Source: Takifugu bimaculatus
Lineage: Eukaryota > Chordata > Actinopteri > Tetraodontiformes > Tetraodontidae
DNA: 64,000 nucleotides
Assembly: GCA_004026145.2 (NCBI GenBank)
Contig: CP034981.1
Coordinates: forward strand, 400,471 to 464,470
Direction: 5' to 3'
Shown here: positions 34,886 through 47,411 of the stretch, piece by piece
Position numbering within the stretch: position 1 is the first letter of the stretch
How the letters are laid out: every line of letters begins with the position of its first letter
Notes under the pieces: model-generated
What the model was told of the DNA's origin: nothing
What the model saw: only the letters and a program-made list of their open reading frames with translations
The model's database searches: none
Made by a program: the position numbers and the translations under genes

Positions 34886-35077
34886 CACAACAAACCACTT
34901 GAGTACAAAATCAGTTCCTGTGCTGAAGTCTGAACCAGAACAAATATGAAAACACACCATGTCTCCATCTTTATGACTACAAATATTCATGCAGAGGAGC
35001 CTGTGGAGTCACGGCCTCATTGAAATCCAAATAATAATCATTGTAATCATAATCTTCTGAACAATAAGTGGACTTAC

Positions 35078-35140
35078 TGTCTCGGACCATCACTTTGACC
35101 CCCTTCCCAAACAAGAACTTCCACCCTCCTGAGCCAGACA
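35078..35140 (-). CDS. TRAJ: TRAJ segment, family C
   Basis: Reads SGSGGWKFLFGKGVKVMVRD. Counterpart of 21514. Block 2c. Confidence 0.85.
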
Positions 35141-35336
35141 CACATTCATTCTTCCTTTGACACAAACTGAACAAGTCTGCTGCTCATTTCACTGCTGCTC
35201 TTCATCAACCAACACTCAACCATCTGTCCATCTGTCCCTCCATCCATTTGTGAGGACAGAGAACAGGACACTTTGTTTCTGCCAAAGCTCGTTAACGACA
35301 GTGTGACAGAAACCGATTATATGAGGGAAAACTCAC

Positions 35337-35398
35337 TGTTGTTAACGGAAAGTCTGATTCCATTTCCAAACAGGATTGTATTGATTCCAGATGAATCA
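35337..35398 (-). CDS. TRAJ: TRAJ segment, family E
   Basis: Identical to 13252. The extra spacer T of block 1c is absent here. Block 2c. Confidence 0.85.
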
Positions 35399-35838
35399 CA
35401 CAATTGTTCAGCTCTGAACAAGAACTGTCAAACAATTACAGGTGGAAAGATGTGAACTGGCTTTTTATGGAGTATAACTTTGGTTTTTATATGTTATACT
35501 GTCTTATCAGTCACCTAAGACTTTTAAGACATACACTTACAAAGTTATAAAATAAGTTTTCTAATTTACTTTGAAGACAAATTTACTTTTGTCTTCCAGT
35601 TATCTGAAATAACCATCATGATTAATACAATCACAAGGTCTGCAGAAAAATCCCAGTTTAACGTAAAAACTGATTTAGTCTTTGCAGAAATGCTGGAATA
35701 TTTAGCTGTTTAGAATATACGTCTTTTATGTTTTAGTCTCTTTTTTCTCAGAGCAACAATAAGTTGATTTTTCATTTTCTTCATCGATAGTTTGGATTTT
35801 AAAAGCAGAAGTTTGTCAGATCTGATTTTTGTACTTAC

Positions 35839-35898
35839 TGCTCTGGATTTGGACTCTGGTTCCACCTCCAAACACAAATTTATTATTTCCAGAAGTCA
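35839..35898 (-). CDS. TRAJ: TRAJ segment, family F, SGNNKF variant
   Basis: Reads TSGNNKFVFGGGTRVQIQS. Counterpart of 22276. Block 2c. Confidence 0.9.
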
Positions 35899-36109
35899 CA
35901 CAGTGAATTCAACGTGAGCAAAAACCCGCTACAGCAGCTTTGATCTCAGAACGAGCAGAAAGTTCTGACAGCAGAATACCGAAACGTCAGAGGTAAATTA
36001 TATGAACCTGTTTTTAATCGGCCTGTTTTCAAAAATTTTAGCAGAAGGAAACAAAATGTTCCCCGGGTCAATTATTTAAAATGTGACTGACCCCGGAGTC
36101 ACAACTTAC

Positions 36110-36172
36110 TGGTTTCAATGGTTAATCTGGTTCCAGGTCCAAACACCAGCTTATCTCTTGCTCCAGTATTCA
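36110..36172 (-). CDS. TRAJ: TRAJ segment, family G, NTGARDK variant
   Basis: Reads NTGARDKLVFGPGTRLTIET. Counterpart of 22547. Block 2c. Confidence 0.88.
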
Positions 36173-36523
36173 CACGATGCGAAGCAGCATGACGAAAACC
36201 ACATAAACGCCTGCTGCTGCTGGAGTCACGCGTGTTTGAGGCACACCAGTTGTTTCTGGTGGTCTTTGTTCCACCAGGGTCTGGGACTGGACCTTCCTGG
36301 GAGCCCTGAGCTGCAGCCTAATCTCAAACACTGTAAAGTTGTGTTGATCTAGAAGGTTCTGATTGAAAACATCACATGAATCACGGATCAATTCATCAAT
36401 AACAATCACCATTCCAGAGAAATGTTGCATCATCCAGCGCTGGCTGTTCACACGGCCAGAAACCCGATAAAAACAGTTTTTCTCACATCATCTGGATCAA
36501 TGAAGCAGATCTGGATCACATAC

Positions 36524-36575
36524 TGGGATCACAGGTGATCCTGGTGCCGCTGCCAAAGACGACTTAAACCGTTCG
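36524..36575 (-). pseudogene. TRAJ: TRAJ family H, stop codon before the core
   Basis: Same as 17918. Block 2c. Confidence 0.65.
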
Positions 36576-36912
36576 CACATCCCAAAAGAGCCGAACAAAA
36601 CTGCCTTTTCCTGTCAGAGAGGAACTTTGATCACCGTATCGATCAGGACATCGGATTATCGGCTTCTGAGCCATCCGCTTTCTTTTCGCTTTCATCTTTC
36701 TGCTTTATTCACCTTGAGACCAGTTTTCTTTGATCATTGGTGAACTGGTTGGATCAAATATCTGGAAAAGGTTGAAATCGCCACTGGTTTCACTGGTTGG
36801 ATTATTGCTGATTGGGTTCAGATCATAACATCATCTGAACTGATCTGATTTTTCTTTGAAGAGATCAAATAAAGAAGATTTAAAATGAGAGGAATCGGGC
36901 TTCTCAACTTAC

Positions 36913-36972
36913 TGGTTTCACTGGTTAATCTGGTTCCACTTCCAAACACCAGTTTAGTTGCTCCAGTATTCA
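36913..36972 (-). CDS. TRAJ: TRAJ segment, family G, FGSGT variant
   Basis: Reads NTGATKLVFGSGTRLTSET. Counterpart of 23351. Block 2c. Confidence 0.88.
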
Positions 36973-37303
36973 CACGACGTGACGGAGCCTGACAAAAACC
37001 ACATAAACGCCTGCTGCTGCTGGAGTCACGCGTGTGCAAACATGTTGATTCAATTTACACAGGTTGCGTTTTGGTTGGTTTTGTCATGAAAAAACTGTCT
37101 AATCCCAGTGTTCCCAGTGGTCATCAGACCACAACCAACGACTCATGTCAAACAATTCAAAACATGCACAAATACTGATCAATAATCAATCAATAATGTG
37201 TTAAACAGTAATTAATAATAAAGCAGAGATTAACACGCAAATTAAAACAGTCACTCAGTCAGTCAGTTAGTTAAATTGATTTTAAAAAGTCTGTTTTACT
37301 GAC

Positions 37304-37366
37304 CATCACTGATAACCAGTTTGGTTCCTGATCCAAATTGGAGCTTCTGGGTTCCAGATTGAGTCA
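37304..37366 (-). CDS. TRAJ: TRAJ segment, family A (FGSGT)
   Basis: Reads TQSGTQKLQFGSGTKLVISD; its copy 1 counterpart (23742) has Ala at the variable position. Block 2c. Confidence 0.87.
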
Positions 37367-38434
37367 CACAGTTTGAGAAGAGAGTAGAAAAACTCCCCAC
37401 ATTTATGGTTGAAAACAAAAACTGATCTGAAATTATTGATTGACAACAGCATCTTCACATTAATGAAACAATGTTTGAACTATTAAAGGTTTTTTCTATC
37501 AAACATTACTTCAGTTGAACAGTTTTTTCTGTTTATGTTTTTCAGCGAAGAAGTCCTATTTTGCATAAATTAAGTTACGCTTTCCACTAATAATCAGTTT
37601 TTATATTTGTTAAATCATATTTTCCATCAAAAAAGTCATATTTCACATTCGCAGTCATATTTTACATTACTAAAGTCATGTTTTACATTAATTGCATTGT
37701 TCTACTTTGCATTGTTCTACTTAACCATAGTTCAATGTCTAACAGAAAAGTTAAAGTTCTCTTTTACATTTATAAAGTCAAGTTTTACCATTTGTTAATT
37801 CATATTTTCCATCAATAAAGTCATATTCCATGTTCACAGTCATATTTTACATTTCTAATGTCCGGTTTTACATTAATTGCATTGTTTTACTTTGTTAAAA
37901 TTGCCTTTTCCATAGTTAATGTGATATTTTGCATAAACAAAGTCAGGTCTAACATTATTAAAGTTCTGTTTTACATTATTAAAGTCATCTTTTCATGAAT
38001 AAAGTCATGTTTTGAATTCCATTGTTTAAGTTTTGTTTCACCTTAATAGTGATACTGTGCATTAATAAAGTCATGTTTAACATTAGTAAAAATGTGTTTT
38101 ACATTAATAAAGTCAGGTTTTGTAACTTTTACATTAATAAAGTCAGGTTTTGTATCAATTATACTGTTTACATTAATAAATTTGTCTTCCAGTTATCTGA
38201 AATAACCATCATGATTAATACAATCACAAGGTCTGCAGAAAAATCCCAGTTTAACGTAAAAACTGATTTAGTCTTTGCAGAAATGCTGGAATATTTAGCT
38301 GTTTAGAATATACGTCTTTTATGTTTTAGTCTCTTTTTTCTCGGAGCAACAATAATAAGTTGATTTTTCATTTTCTTCATCGATAGTTTGGATTTTAAAA
38401 GCAGAAGTTTATCAGATCTGATTTTTGTACTTAC

Positions 38435-38494
38435 TGCTCTGGATTTGGACTCTGGTTCCACCTCCAAACACAAGTTTATCATTTCCAGAAGTCA
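38435..38494 (-). CDS. TRAJ: TRAJ segment, family F, SGNDKL variant
   Basis: Reads TSGNDKLVFGGGTRVQIQS. Counterpart of 24873. Block 2c. Confidence 0.9.
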
Positions 38495-38705
38495 CACAGT
38501 GAATTCAACGTGAGCAAAAACCCGCTACAGCAGCTTTGATCTCAGAACGAGCAGAAAGTTCTGACAGCAAAATACCAAAACGTCAGAGGTAAATTATATG
38601 AACCTGTTTTTAATCGGCCTGTTTTCAAAAATTTTAGCAGAAGGAAACAAAATGTTCCCCGGGTCAAATATTTAAAATGTGACTGACCCTGGAGTCACAA
38701 CTTAC

Positions 38706-38768
38706 TGGTTTCACTGGTTAATCTGGTTCCAGGTCCAAACACCAGCTTATAAGTTCCTCCAGTATTCA
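38706..38768 (-). CDS. TRAJ: TRAJ segment, family G, NTGGTYK variant
   Basis: Reads NTGGTYKLVFGPGTRLTSET. Counterpart of 25144. Block 2c. Confidence 0.88.
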
Positions 38769-39099
38769 CACGATGCGAAGCAGCATGACGAAAACCACAT
38801 AAACGCCTGCTGCTGCTGGAGTCACGCGTGTGCAAACATGTTGATTCAATTTACACAGGTTGCGTTTTGGTTGGTTTTGTCATGAAAAAACTGTCTAATC
38901 CCAGTGTTCCCAGTGGTCATCAGACCACAACCAACGACTCATGTCAAACAATTCAAAACATGCACAAATACTGATCAATAATCAATCAATAATGTGTTAA
39001 ACAGTAATTAATAATAAAGCAGAGATTAACACGCAAATTAAAACAGTCACTCAGTCAGTCAGTTAGTTAAATTGATTTTAAAAAGTCTGTTTTACTGAC

Positions 39100-39162
39100 C
39101 ATCACTGATAACCAGTTTGGTTCCTGGTCCAAATTGGAGCTTCTGGGTTCCAGATTGAGTCA
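39100..39162 (-). CDS. TRAJ: TRAJ segment, family A (FGPGT)
   Basis: Reads TQSGTQKLQFGPGTKLVISD. It is full length, unlike its counterpart at 25538. Last J of copy 2. Confidence 0.87.
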
Positions 39163-39862
39163 CACAGTTTGAGAAGAGAGTAGAAAAACTCCCCACATTT
39201 ATGGTTGAAAACAAAAACTGATCTGAAATTATTGATTGACAACAGCATCTTCACATTAATGAAACAATGTTTGAACTATTAAAGGTTTTTCTATCAAACG
39301 TTCCTTCAGTTGAACAGTTTTTTCTGTTTTTCAGTGAATAAGACCTATTTTGCACAAATTAAGTCACTCTTTACATTAATAAAATCAAGTTTTACATTTG
39401 TTAAATCATATTTTCATCAAAAAGTCATATTTCAGGTTCACAGTCATATTTTCCATGACTAAAGTCATGTTTTACATTAATTGCATTATTTTACTTTATT
39501 AAAGTCTTTTTCATCATTAAAGTCTGTTTTGAATTCCATTGTTTAAGTTTTGTTTCACCTTAATAGTGATACTGTGCAGTAATAAAGTCACGTTTAACAT
39601 TAGTAAAAATGTGTTTTACATTAATAAAGTCAGGTTTTGTATAAATTATACTGTCACATTAATAAATTTGTCTTTTCCCATCATCTGCCATTTTGTTGAG
39701 AATGTTACGTTACTTCATGTATCTGAAGTTACTTCACTTGTTTTTACATTTAGTCATGATTTTTGATGAAGCTCAGATGTAAAATCGTTTCTGTCTGATG
39801 TTCGTTGGCATGTGAATCACCGTTAACGCACTTTAAAACCTCTCAGAATATTACAGACTTAC

Positions 39863-39925
39863 TTGATTCCACCAACACTTTAGTCCCAGAAGCAAAACTG
39901 AGTTTATCTCCTCCGTATGAAGACA
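39863..39925 (-). CDS. TRAJ: TRAJ segment, family D
   Basis: Reads SSYGGDKLSFASGTKVLVES. Block 3a. Confidence 0.85.
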
Positions 39926-40117
39926 CACAACAAACCACTTGAGTACAAAATCAGTTCCTGTGCTGAAGTCTGAACCAGAACAAATATGAAAACACACCAT
40001 GTCTCCATCTTTATGACTACAAATATTCATGCAGAGGAGCCTGTGGAGTCACGGCCTCATTGAAATCCAAATAATAATCATTGTAATCATAATCTTCTGA
40101 ACAATAAGTGGACTTAC

Positions 40118-40180
40118 TGTCTCGGACCATCACTTTGACCCCCTTCCCAAACAAGAACTTCCACCCTCCTGAGCCAGACA
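40118..40180 (-). CDS. TRAJ: TRAJ segment, family C
   Basis: Reads SGSGGWKFLFGKGVKVMVRD. Block 3a. Confidence 0.85.
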
Positions 40181-40376
40181 CACATTCATTCTTCCTTTGA
40201 CACAAACTGAACAAGTCTGCTGCTCATTTCACTGCTGCTCTTCATCAACCAACACTCAACCATCTGTCCATCTGTCCCTCCATCCATTTGTGAGGACAGA
40301 GAACAGGACACTTTGTTTCTGCCAAAGCTCGTTAACGACAGTGTGACAGAAACCGATTATATGAGGGAAAACTCAC

Positions 40377-40438
40377 TGTTGTTAACGGAAAGTCTGATTC
40401 CATTTCCAAACAGGATTGTATTGATTCCAGATGAATCA
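40377..40438 (-). CDS. TRAJ: TRAJ segment, family E
   Basis: Identical to 13252. Block 3a. Confidence 0.85.
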
Positions 40439-40878
40439 CACAATTGTTCAGCTCTGAACAAGAACTGTCAAACAATTACAGGTGGAAAGATGTGAACTGG
40501 CTTTTTATGGAGTATAACTTTGGTTTTTATATGTTATACTGTCTTATCAGTCACCTAAGACTTTTAAGACATACACTTACAAAGTTATAAAATAAGTTTT
40601 CTAATTTACTTTGAAGACAAATTTACTTTTGTCTTCCAGTTATCTGAAATAACCATCATGATTAATACAATCACAAGGTCTGAAGAAAAATCCCAGTTTA
40701 ACGTAAAAACCGATTTAGTCTTTGCAGAAATGCTGGAATATTTAGCTGTTTAGAATATACGTCTTTTATGTTTTAGTCTCTTTTTTCTCGGAGCAGCAAT
40801 AAGTTGATTTTTCATTTTCTTCATCGATAGTTTGGATTTTAAAAGCAGAAGGTTGTCAGATCTGATTTTTGTACTTAC

Positions 40879-40938
40879 TGCTCTGGATTTGGACTTTGGT
40901 TCCACCTCCAAACACAAATTTATTATTTCCAGAAGTCA
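40879..40938 (-). CDS. TRAJ: TRAJ segment, family F, SGNNKF/GTK variant
   Basis: Reads TSGNNKFVFGGGTKVQIQS; Lys replaces Arg after the core, shared only with the copy at 48110. Block 3a. Confidence 0.9.
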
Positions 40939-41149
40939 CACAGTGAATTCAACGTGAGCAAAAACCCGCTACAGCAGCTTTGATCTCAGAACGAGCAGAA
41001 AGTTCTGACAGCAGAATACCGAAACGTCAGAGGTAAATTATATGAACCTGTTTTTAATCGGCCTGTTTTCTAAAATTTTAGCAGAAGGAAACAAAATGTT
41101 CCCCGGGTCAAATATTTAAAATGTGACTGACCCTGGAGTCACAACTTAC

Positions 41150-41209
41150 TGGTTTCACTGGTTAATCTGGTTCCAGGTCCAAACACCAGTTTAGTTGCTC
41201 CAGTATTCA
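41150..41209 (-). CDS. TRAJ: TRAJ segment, family G, NTGATK with hybrid RSS
   Basis: Reads NTGATKLVFGPGTRLTSET. The RSS combines the CACGATG heptamer and spacer of one G version with the perfect ACAAAAACC nonamer of the other, suggesting exchange between copies. Block 3a. Confidence 0.88.
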
Positions 41210-41532
41210 CACGATGCGAAGCAGCATGACAAAAACCACATAAACGCCTGCTGCTGCTGGAGTCACGCGTGTGCAAACATGTTGATTCAATTTACACAGG
41301 TTGCGTTTTGGTTGGTTTTGTCATGAAAAAACTGTCTAATCCCAGTGTTCCCAGTGGTCATCAGACCACAACCAACGACTCATGTCAAACAATTCAAAAC
41401 ATGCACAAATACTGATCAATAATCAATCAATAATGTGTTAAACAGTAATTAATAATAAAGCAGAGATTAACACGCAAATTAAATCAGTCACTCAGTCAGT
41501 TGAATTGATTTTAAAAAGTCTGTTTTACTGAC

Positions 41533-41595
41533 CATCACTGATAACCAGTTTGGTTCCTGATCCAAATTGGAGCTTCTGGGTTCCAGATTGAGTCA
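41533..41595 (-). CDS. TRAJ: TRAJ segment, family A (FGSGT)
   Basis: Reads TQSGTQKLQFGSGTKLVISD. Its TRAC-side flank matches that of 15680 and 29244, so the deletion that shortened this block probably arose by exchange between the two A units of an ancestral a block. Confidence 0.87.
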
Positions 41596-42423
41596 CACAG
41601 TTTGAGAAGAGAGTAGAAAAACTCCCCACATTTATGGTTGAAAACAAAAACTGATCTGAAATTATTGATTGACAACAGCATCTTCACATTAATGAAATAA
41701 TGTTTGAACTATTAAAGGTTTTTCTATCAAACATTCATTCAGATGAAAAAAAATTTCTGTTTATGTTTTTCAACAAAGAAGTCCTATTTTGCATAAATTA
41801 TGTCACTCTTTACATTAATAAATCAAGTTTAACATTTGTTAAATCATATTTTCATCAAAAAGTCATATTTCAGGTTCACAGTCATATTTTCCATGACTAA
41901 AGTCATGTTTTACATTAATTGCATTGTTCTACTTTGTTAAAATTGCCTTTTCCATAGTTTTCATCGTGCAATATCTAACATTATTAAAGATAAAGCTCTG
42001 TTTTACATTTATAAAGTCATGTTTTATATTAATTGCTTTATTTTACATTGTTAAAGTCTTTTTCGTCTTTTTCATAATTAAAGTCTGTTTTGAATTCCAT
42101 TGTTTAAGTTTTGTTTCACCTTAATAGTGGTACTGTGCATTAATAAAGTCACGTTTAATATTAGTAAAAATGTGTTTTACATTAATAAAGTCAGGTTTTG
42201 TATAAATTATACTGTCACATTAATAAATTTGTCTTTTCCCATCATCTGCCATTTTGTTGAGAATGTTACGTTACTTCATGTATCTGAAGTTACTTCACTT
42301 GTTTTTACATTTAGTCATGATTTTTGATGAAGCTCAGATGTAAAATCGTTTCTGTCTGATGTTCGTTGGCATGTGAATCACCGTTAACGCACTTTAAAAC
42401 CTCTCAGAATATTACAGACTTAC

Positions 42424-42486
42424 TTGATTCCACCAACACTTTAGTCCCAGAAGCAAAACTGAATTTAGCTCCTCCGTATGAAGACA
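42424..42486 (-). CDS. TRAJ: TRAJ segment, family D, GGAKF variant
   Basis: Reads SSYGGAKFSFASGTKVLVES. Block 3b. Confidence 0.85.
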
Positions 42487-42678
42487 CACAACAAACCACT
42501 TGAGTACAAAATCAGTTCCTGTGCTGAAGTCTGAACCAGAACAAATATGAAAACACACCATGTCTCCATCTTTATGACTACAAATATTCATGCAGAGGAG
42601 CCTGTGGAGTCACGGCCTCATTGAAATCCAAATAATAATCATTGTAATCATAATCTTCTGAACAATAAGTGGACTTAC

Positions 42679-42741
42679 TGTCTCGGACCATCACTTTGAC
42701 CCCCTTCCCAAACAAGAACTTCCACCCTCCTGAGTCAGACA
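42679..42741 (-). CDS. TRAJ: TRAJ segment, family C, SDS variant
   Basis: Reads SDSGGWKFLFGKGVKVMVRD. Block 3b. Confidence 0.85.
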
Positions 42742-42937
42742 CACATTCATTCTTCCTTTGACACAAACTGAACAAGTCTGCTGCTCATTTCACTGCTGCT
42801 CTTCATCAACCAACACTCAACCATCTGTCCATCTGTCCCTCCATCCATTTGTGAGGACAGAGAACAGGACACTTTGTTTCTGCCAAAGCTCGTTAACGAC
42901 AGTGTGACAGAAACCGATTATATGAGGGAAAACTCAC

Positions 42938-42999
42938 TGTTGTTAACGGAAAGTCTGATTCCATTTCCAAACAGGATTGTATTGATTCCAGATGAATCA
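42938..42999 (-). CDS. TRAJ: TRAJ segment, family E
   Basis: Identical to 13252. The family F neighbour is deleted as in blocks 1b and 2b. Confidence 0.85.
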
Positions 43000-43355
43000 C
43001 ACAATTGTTCAGCTCTGAACAAGAACTGTCAAACAATTACAGGTGGAAAGATGTGAACTGGCTTTTTATGGAGTATAACTTTGGTTTTTATATGTTATAC
43101 TGTCTTATCAGTCACCTAAGACTTTTAAGACATACACTTACAAAGTTATAAAATAAGTTTTCTAATTTACTTTGAAGACAAATTTACTTTTGTCTTCCAG
43201 TAAGAAAGTTCTGACAGCAGAATACCGAAACGTCAGAGGTAAATTATATGAACCTGTTTTTAATCGGCCTGTTTTCAAAAATTTTAGCAGAAGGAAACAA
43301 AATGTTCCCCGGGTCAAATATTTAAAATGTGACTGACCCCGGAGTCACAACTTAC

Positions 43356-43418
43356 TGGTTTCAATGGTTAATCTGGTTCCAGGTCCAAACACCAGCTTAT
43401 CTCTTGCTTTAGTATTCA
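43356..43418 (-). CDS. TRAJ: TRAJ segment, family G, NTKARD variant
   Basis: Reads NTKARDKLVFGPGTRLTIET. Just beyond the nonamer one A is missing against other copies (CATAACG for CATAAACG). Block 3b. Confidence 0.87.
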
Positions 43419-43768
43419 CACGATGCGAAGCAGCATGACGAAAACCACATAACGCCTGCTGCTGCTGGAGTCACGCGTGTTTGAGGCACACCAGTTGTTT
43501 CTGGTGGTCTTTGTTCCACCAGGGTCTGGGACTGGACCTTCCTGGGAGCCCTGAGCTGCAGCCTAATCTCAAACACTGTAAAGTTGTGTTGATCTAGAAG
43601 GTTCTGATTGAAAACATCACATGAATCACGGATCAATTCATCAATAACAATCACCATTCCAGAGAAATGTTGCATCATCCAGCGCTGGCTGTTCACACGG
43701 CCAGAAACCCGATAAAAACGGTTTTTCTCACATCATCTGGATCAATGAAGCAGATCTGGATCACATAC

Positions 43769-43820
43769 TGGGATCACAGGTGATCCTGGTGCCGCTGCCA
43801 AAGACGACTTAAACCGTTCG
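43769..43820 (-). pseudogene. TRAJ: TRAJ family H, stop codon before the core
   Basis: Same as 17918. Block 3b. Confidence 0.65.
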
Positions 43821-44158
43821 CACATCCCAAAAGAGCCGAACAAAACTGCCTTTTCCTGTCAGAGAGGAACTTTGATCACCGTATCGATCAGGACATCGGA
43901 TTATCGGCTTCTGAGCCATCCGCTTTCTTTTCGCTTTCATCTTTCTGCTTTATTCACCTTGAGACCAGTTTTCTTTGATCATTGGTGAACTGGTTGGATC
44001 AAATATCTGGAAAAGGTTTGAAATCGCCACTGGTTTCACTGGTTGGATTATTGCTGATTGGGTTCAGATCATAACATCATCTGAACTGATCTGATTTTTC
44101 TTTGAAGAGATCAAAGTAAAGAAGATTTAAATGAGAGGAATCGGGCTTCTCAACTTAC

Positions 44159-44218
44159 TGGTTTCACTGGTTAATCTGGTTCCAGGTCCAAACACCAGTT
44201 TAGTTGCTCCAGTATTCA
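44159..44218 (-). CDS. TRAJ: TRAJ segment, family G, NTGATK variant
   Basis: Reads NTGATKLVFGPGTRLTSET. Block 3b. Confidence 0.88.
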
Positions 44219-44549
44219 CACGACGTGACGGAGCCTGACAAAAACCACATAAACGCCTGCTGCTGCTGGAGTCACGCGTGTGCAAACATGTTGATTCAAT
44301 TTACACAGGTTGCGTTTTGGTTGGTTTTGTCATGAAAAAACTGTCTAATCCCAGTGTTCCCAGTGGTCATCAGACCACAACCAACGACTCATGTCAAACA
44401 ATTCAAAACATGCACAAATACTGATCAATAATCAATCAATAATGTGTTAAACAGTAATTAATAATAAAGCAGAGATTAACACGCAAATTAAAACAGTCAC
44501 TCAGTCAGTCAGTTAGTTAAATTGATTTTAAAAAGTCTGTTTTACTGAC

Positions 44550-44612
44550 CATCACTGATAACCAGTTTGGTTCCTGATCCAAATTGGAGCTTCTGGGTTC
44601 CAGATTGAGTCA
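44550..44612 (-). CDS. TRAJ: TRAJ segment, family A (FGSGT)
   Basis: Reads TQSGTQKLQFGSGTKLVISD. Block 3b. Confidence 0.87.
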
Positions 44613-45664
44613 CACAGTTTGAGAAGAGAGTAGAAAAACTCCCCACATTTATGGTTGAAAACAAAAACTGATCTGAAATTATTGATTGACAACAGCATCT
44701 TCACATTAATGAAACAATGTTTGAACTATTAAAGGTTTTTTCTATCAAACATTACTTCAGTTGAACAGTTTTTTCTGTTTATGTTTTTCAGCGAAGAAGT
44801 CCTATTTTGCATAAATTAAGTTACGCTTTCCACTAATAATCAGTTTTTATATTTGTTAAATCATATTTTCCATCAAAAAAGTCATATTTCACATTCGCAG
44901 TCATATTTTACATTACTAAAGTCATGTTTTACATTAATTGCATTGTTCTACTTAACCATAGTTCAATGTCTAACAGAAAAGTTAAAGTTCTCTTTTACAT
45001 TTATAAAGTCAAGTTTTACCATTTGTTAATTCATATTTTCCATCAATAAAGTCATATTCCATGTTCACAGTCATATTTTACATTTCTAATGTCCGGTTTT
45101 ACATTAATTGCATTGTTTTACTTTGTTAAAATTGCCTTTTCCATAGTTAATGTGATATTTTGCATAAACAAAGTCAGGTCTAACATTATTAAAGTTCTGT
45201 TTTACATTATTAAAGTCATCTTTTCATGAATAAAGTCATGTTTGAATTCCATTGTTTAAGTTTTGTTTCACCTTAATAGTGATACTGTGCATTAATAAAG
45301 TCATGTTTAACATTAGTAAAAATTGTGTTTTACATTAATAAAGTCAGGTTTTGTAACTTTTACATTAATAAGTCAGGTTTTGTATCAATTATACTGTTTA
45401 CATTAATAAATTTGTCTTCCAGTTATCTGAAATAACCATCATGATTAATACAATCACAAGGTCTGCAGAAAAATCCCAGTTTAACGTAAAAACTGATTTA
45501 GTCTTTGCAGAAATGCTGGAATATTTAGCTGTTTAGAATATACGTCTTTTATGTTTTAGTCTCTTTTTTCTCGGAGCAACAATAATAAGTTGATTTTTCA
45601 TTTTCTTCATCGATAGTTTGGATTTTAAAAGCAGAAGTTTATCAGATCTGATTTTTGTACTTAC

Positions 45665-45724
45665 TGCTCTGGATTTGGACTCTGGTTCCACCTCCAAACA
45701 CAAGTTTATCATTTCCAGAAGTCA
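45665..45724 (-). CDS. TRAJ: TRAJ segment, family F, SGNDKL variant
   Basis: Reads TSGNDKLVFGGGTRVQIQS. In blocks 1b and 2b this slot holds SGNYKL, so 3b is a mosaic of b- and c-type segments. Confidence 0.9.
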
Positions 45725-45935
45725 CACAGTGAATTCAACGTGAGCAAAAACCCGCTACAGCAGCTTTGATCTCAGAACGAGCAGAAAGTTCTGACAGCAA
45801 AATACCAAAACGTCAGAGGTAAATTATATGAACCTGTTTTTAATCGGCCTGTTTTCAAAAATTTTAGCAGAAGGAAACAAAATGTTCCCCGGGTCAAATA
45901 TTTAAAATGTGACTGACCCTGGAGTCACAACTTAC

Positions 45936-45998
45936 TGGTTTCACTGGTTAATCTGGTTCCAGGTCCAAACACCAGCTTATAAGTTCCTCCAGTATTCA
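45936..45998 (-). CDS. TRAJ: TRAJ segment, family G, NTGGTYK variant
   Basis: Reads NTGGTYKLVFGPGTRLTSET, the c-type variant in a b-type position. Block 3b. Confidence 0.88.
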
Positions 45999-46330
45999 CA
46001 CGATGCGAAGCAGCATGACGAAAACCACATAAACGCCTGCTGCTGCTGGAGTCACGCGTGTGCAAACATGTTGATTAAATTTACACAGGTTGCGTTTTGG
46101 TTGGTTTTGTCATGAAAAAAACTGTCTAATCCCAGTGTTCCCAGTGGTCATCAGACCACAACCAACGACTCATGTCAAACAATTCAAAACATGCACAAAT
46201 ACTGATCAATAATCAATCAATAATGTGTTAAACAGTAATTAATAATAAAGCAGAGATTAACACGCAAATTAAAACAGTCACTCAGTCAGTCAGTTAGTTA
46301 AATTGATTTTAAAAAGTCTGTTTTACTGAC

Positions 46331-46393
46331 CATCACTGATAACCAGTTTGGTTCCTGGTCCAAATTGGAGCTTCTGGGTTCCAGATTGAGTCA
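46331..46393 (-). CDS. TRAJ: TRAJ segment, family A (FGPGT)
   Basis: Reads TQSGTQKLQFGPGTKLVISD. Last J of block 3b. Confidence 0.87.
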
Positions 46394-47093
46394 CACAGTT
46401 TGAGAAGAGAGTAGAAAAACTCCCCACATTTATGGTTGAAAACAAAAACTGATCTGAAATTATTGATTGACAACAGCATCTTCACATTAATGAAACAATG
46501 TTTGAACTATTAAAGGTTTTTCTATCAAACGTTCCTTCAGTTGAACAGTTTTTTCTGTTTTTCAGTGAATAAGACCTATTTTGCACAAATTAAGTCACTC
46601 TTTACATTAATAAAATCAAGTTTTACATTTGTTAAATCATATTTTCATCAAAAAGTCATATTTCAGGTTCACAGTCATATTTTCCATGACTAAAGTCATG
46701 TTTTACATTAATTGCATTATTTTACTTTATTAAAGTCTTTTTCATCATTAAAGTCTGTTTTGAATTCCATTGTTTAAGTTTTGTTTCACCTTAATAGTGA
46801 TACTGTGCAGTAATAAAGTCACGTTTAACATTAGTAAAAATGTGTTTTACATTAATAAAGTCAGGTTTTGTATAAATTATACTGTCACATTAATAAATTT
46901 GTCTTTTCCCATCATCTGCCATTTTGTTGAGAATGTTACGTTACTTCATGTATCTGAAGTTACTTCACTTGTTTTTACATTTAGTCATGATTTTTGATGA
47001 AGCTCAGATGTAAAATCGTTTCTGTCTGATGTTCGTTGGCATGTGAATCACCGTTAACGCACTTTAAAACCTCTCAGAATATTACAGACTTAC

Positions 47094-47156
47094 TTGATTC
47101 CACCAACACTTTAGTCCCAGAAGCAAAACTGAGTTTATCTCCTCCGTATGAAGACA
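47094..47156 (-). CDS. TRAJ: TRAJ segment, family D
   Basis: Reads SSYGGDKLSFASGTKVLVES. Block 3c. Confidence 0.85.
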
Positions 47157-47348
47157 CACAACAAACCACTTGAGTACAAAATCAGTTCCTGTGCTGAAGT
47201 CTGAACCAGAACAAATATGAAAACACACCATGTCTCCATCTTTATGACTACAAATATTCATGCAGAGGAGCCTGTGGAGTCACGGCCTCATTGAAATCCA
47301 AATAATAATCATTGTAATCATAATCTTCTGAACAATAAGTGGACTTAC

Positions 47349-47411
47349 TGTCTCGGACCATCACTTTGACCCCCTTCCCAAACAAGAACTTCCACCCTCC
47401 TGAGCCAGACA
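47349..47411 (-). CDS. TRAJ: TRAJ segment, family C
   Basis: Reads SGSGGWKFLFGKGVKVMVRD. Block 3c. Confidence 0.85.

Larger units (their letters stand above)
26300..39862. repeat. Higher-order repeat copy 2 (13.56 kb)
   Basis: Same J order as copy 1: block a (26300-30136), block b (30137-34822), block c (34823-39862). The part from about 27.9 to 29.2 kb carries many 1-bp indels, mostly in homopolymers, against copy 1; the rest is nearly identical. Confidence 0.9.
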
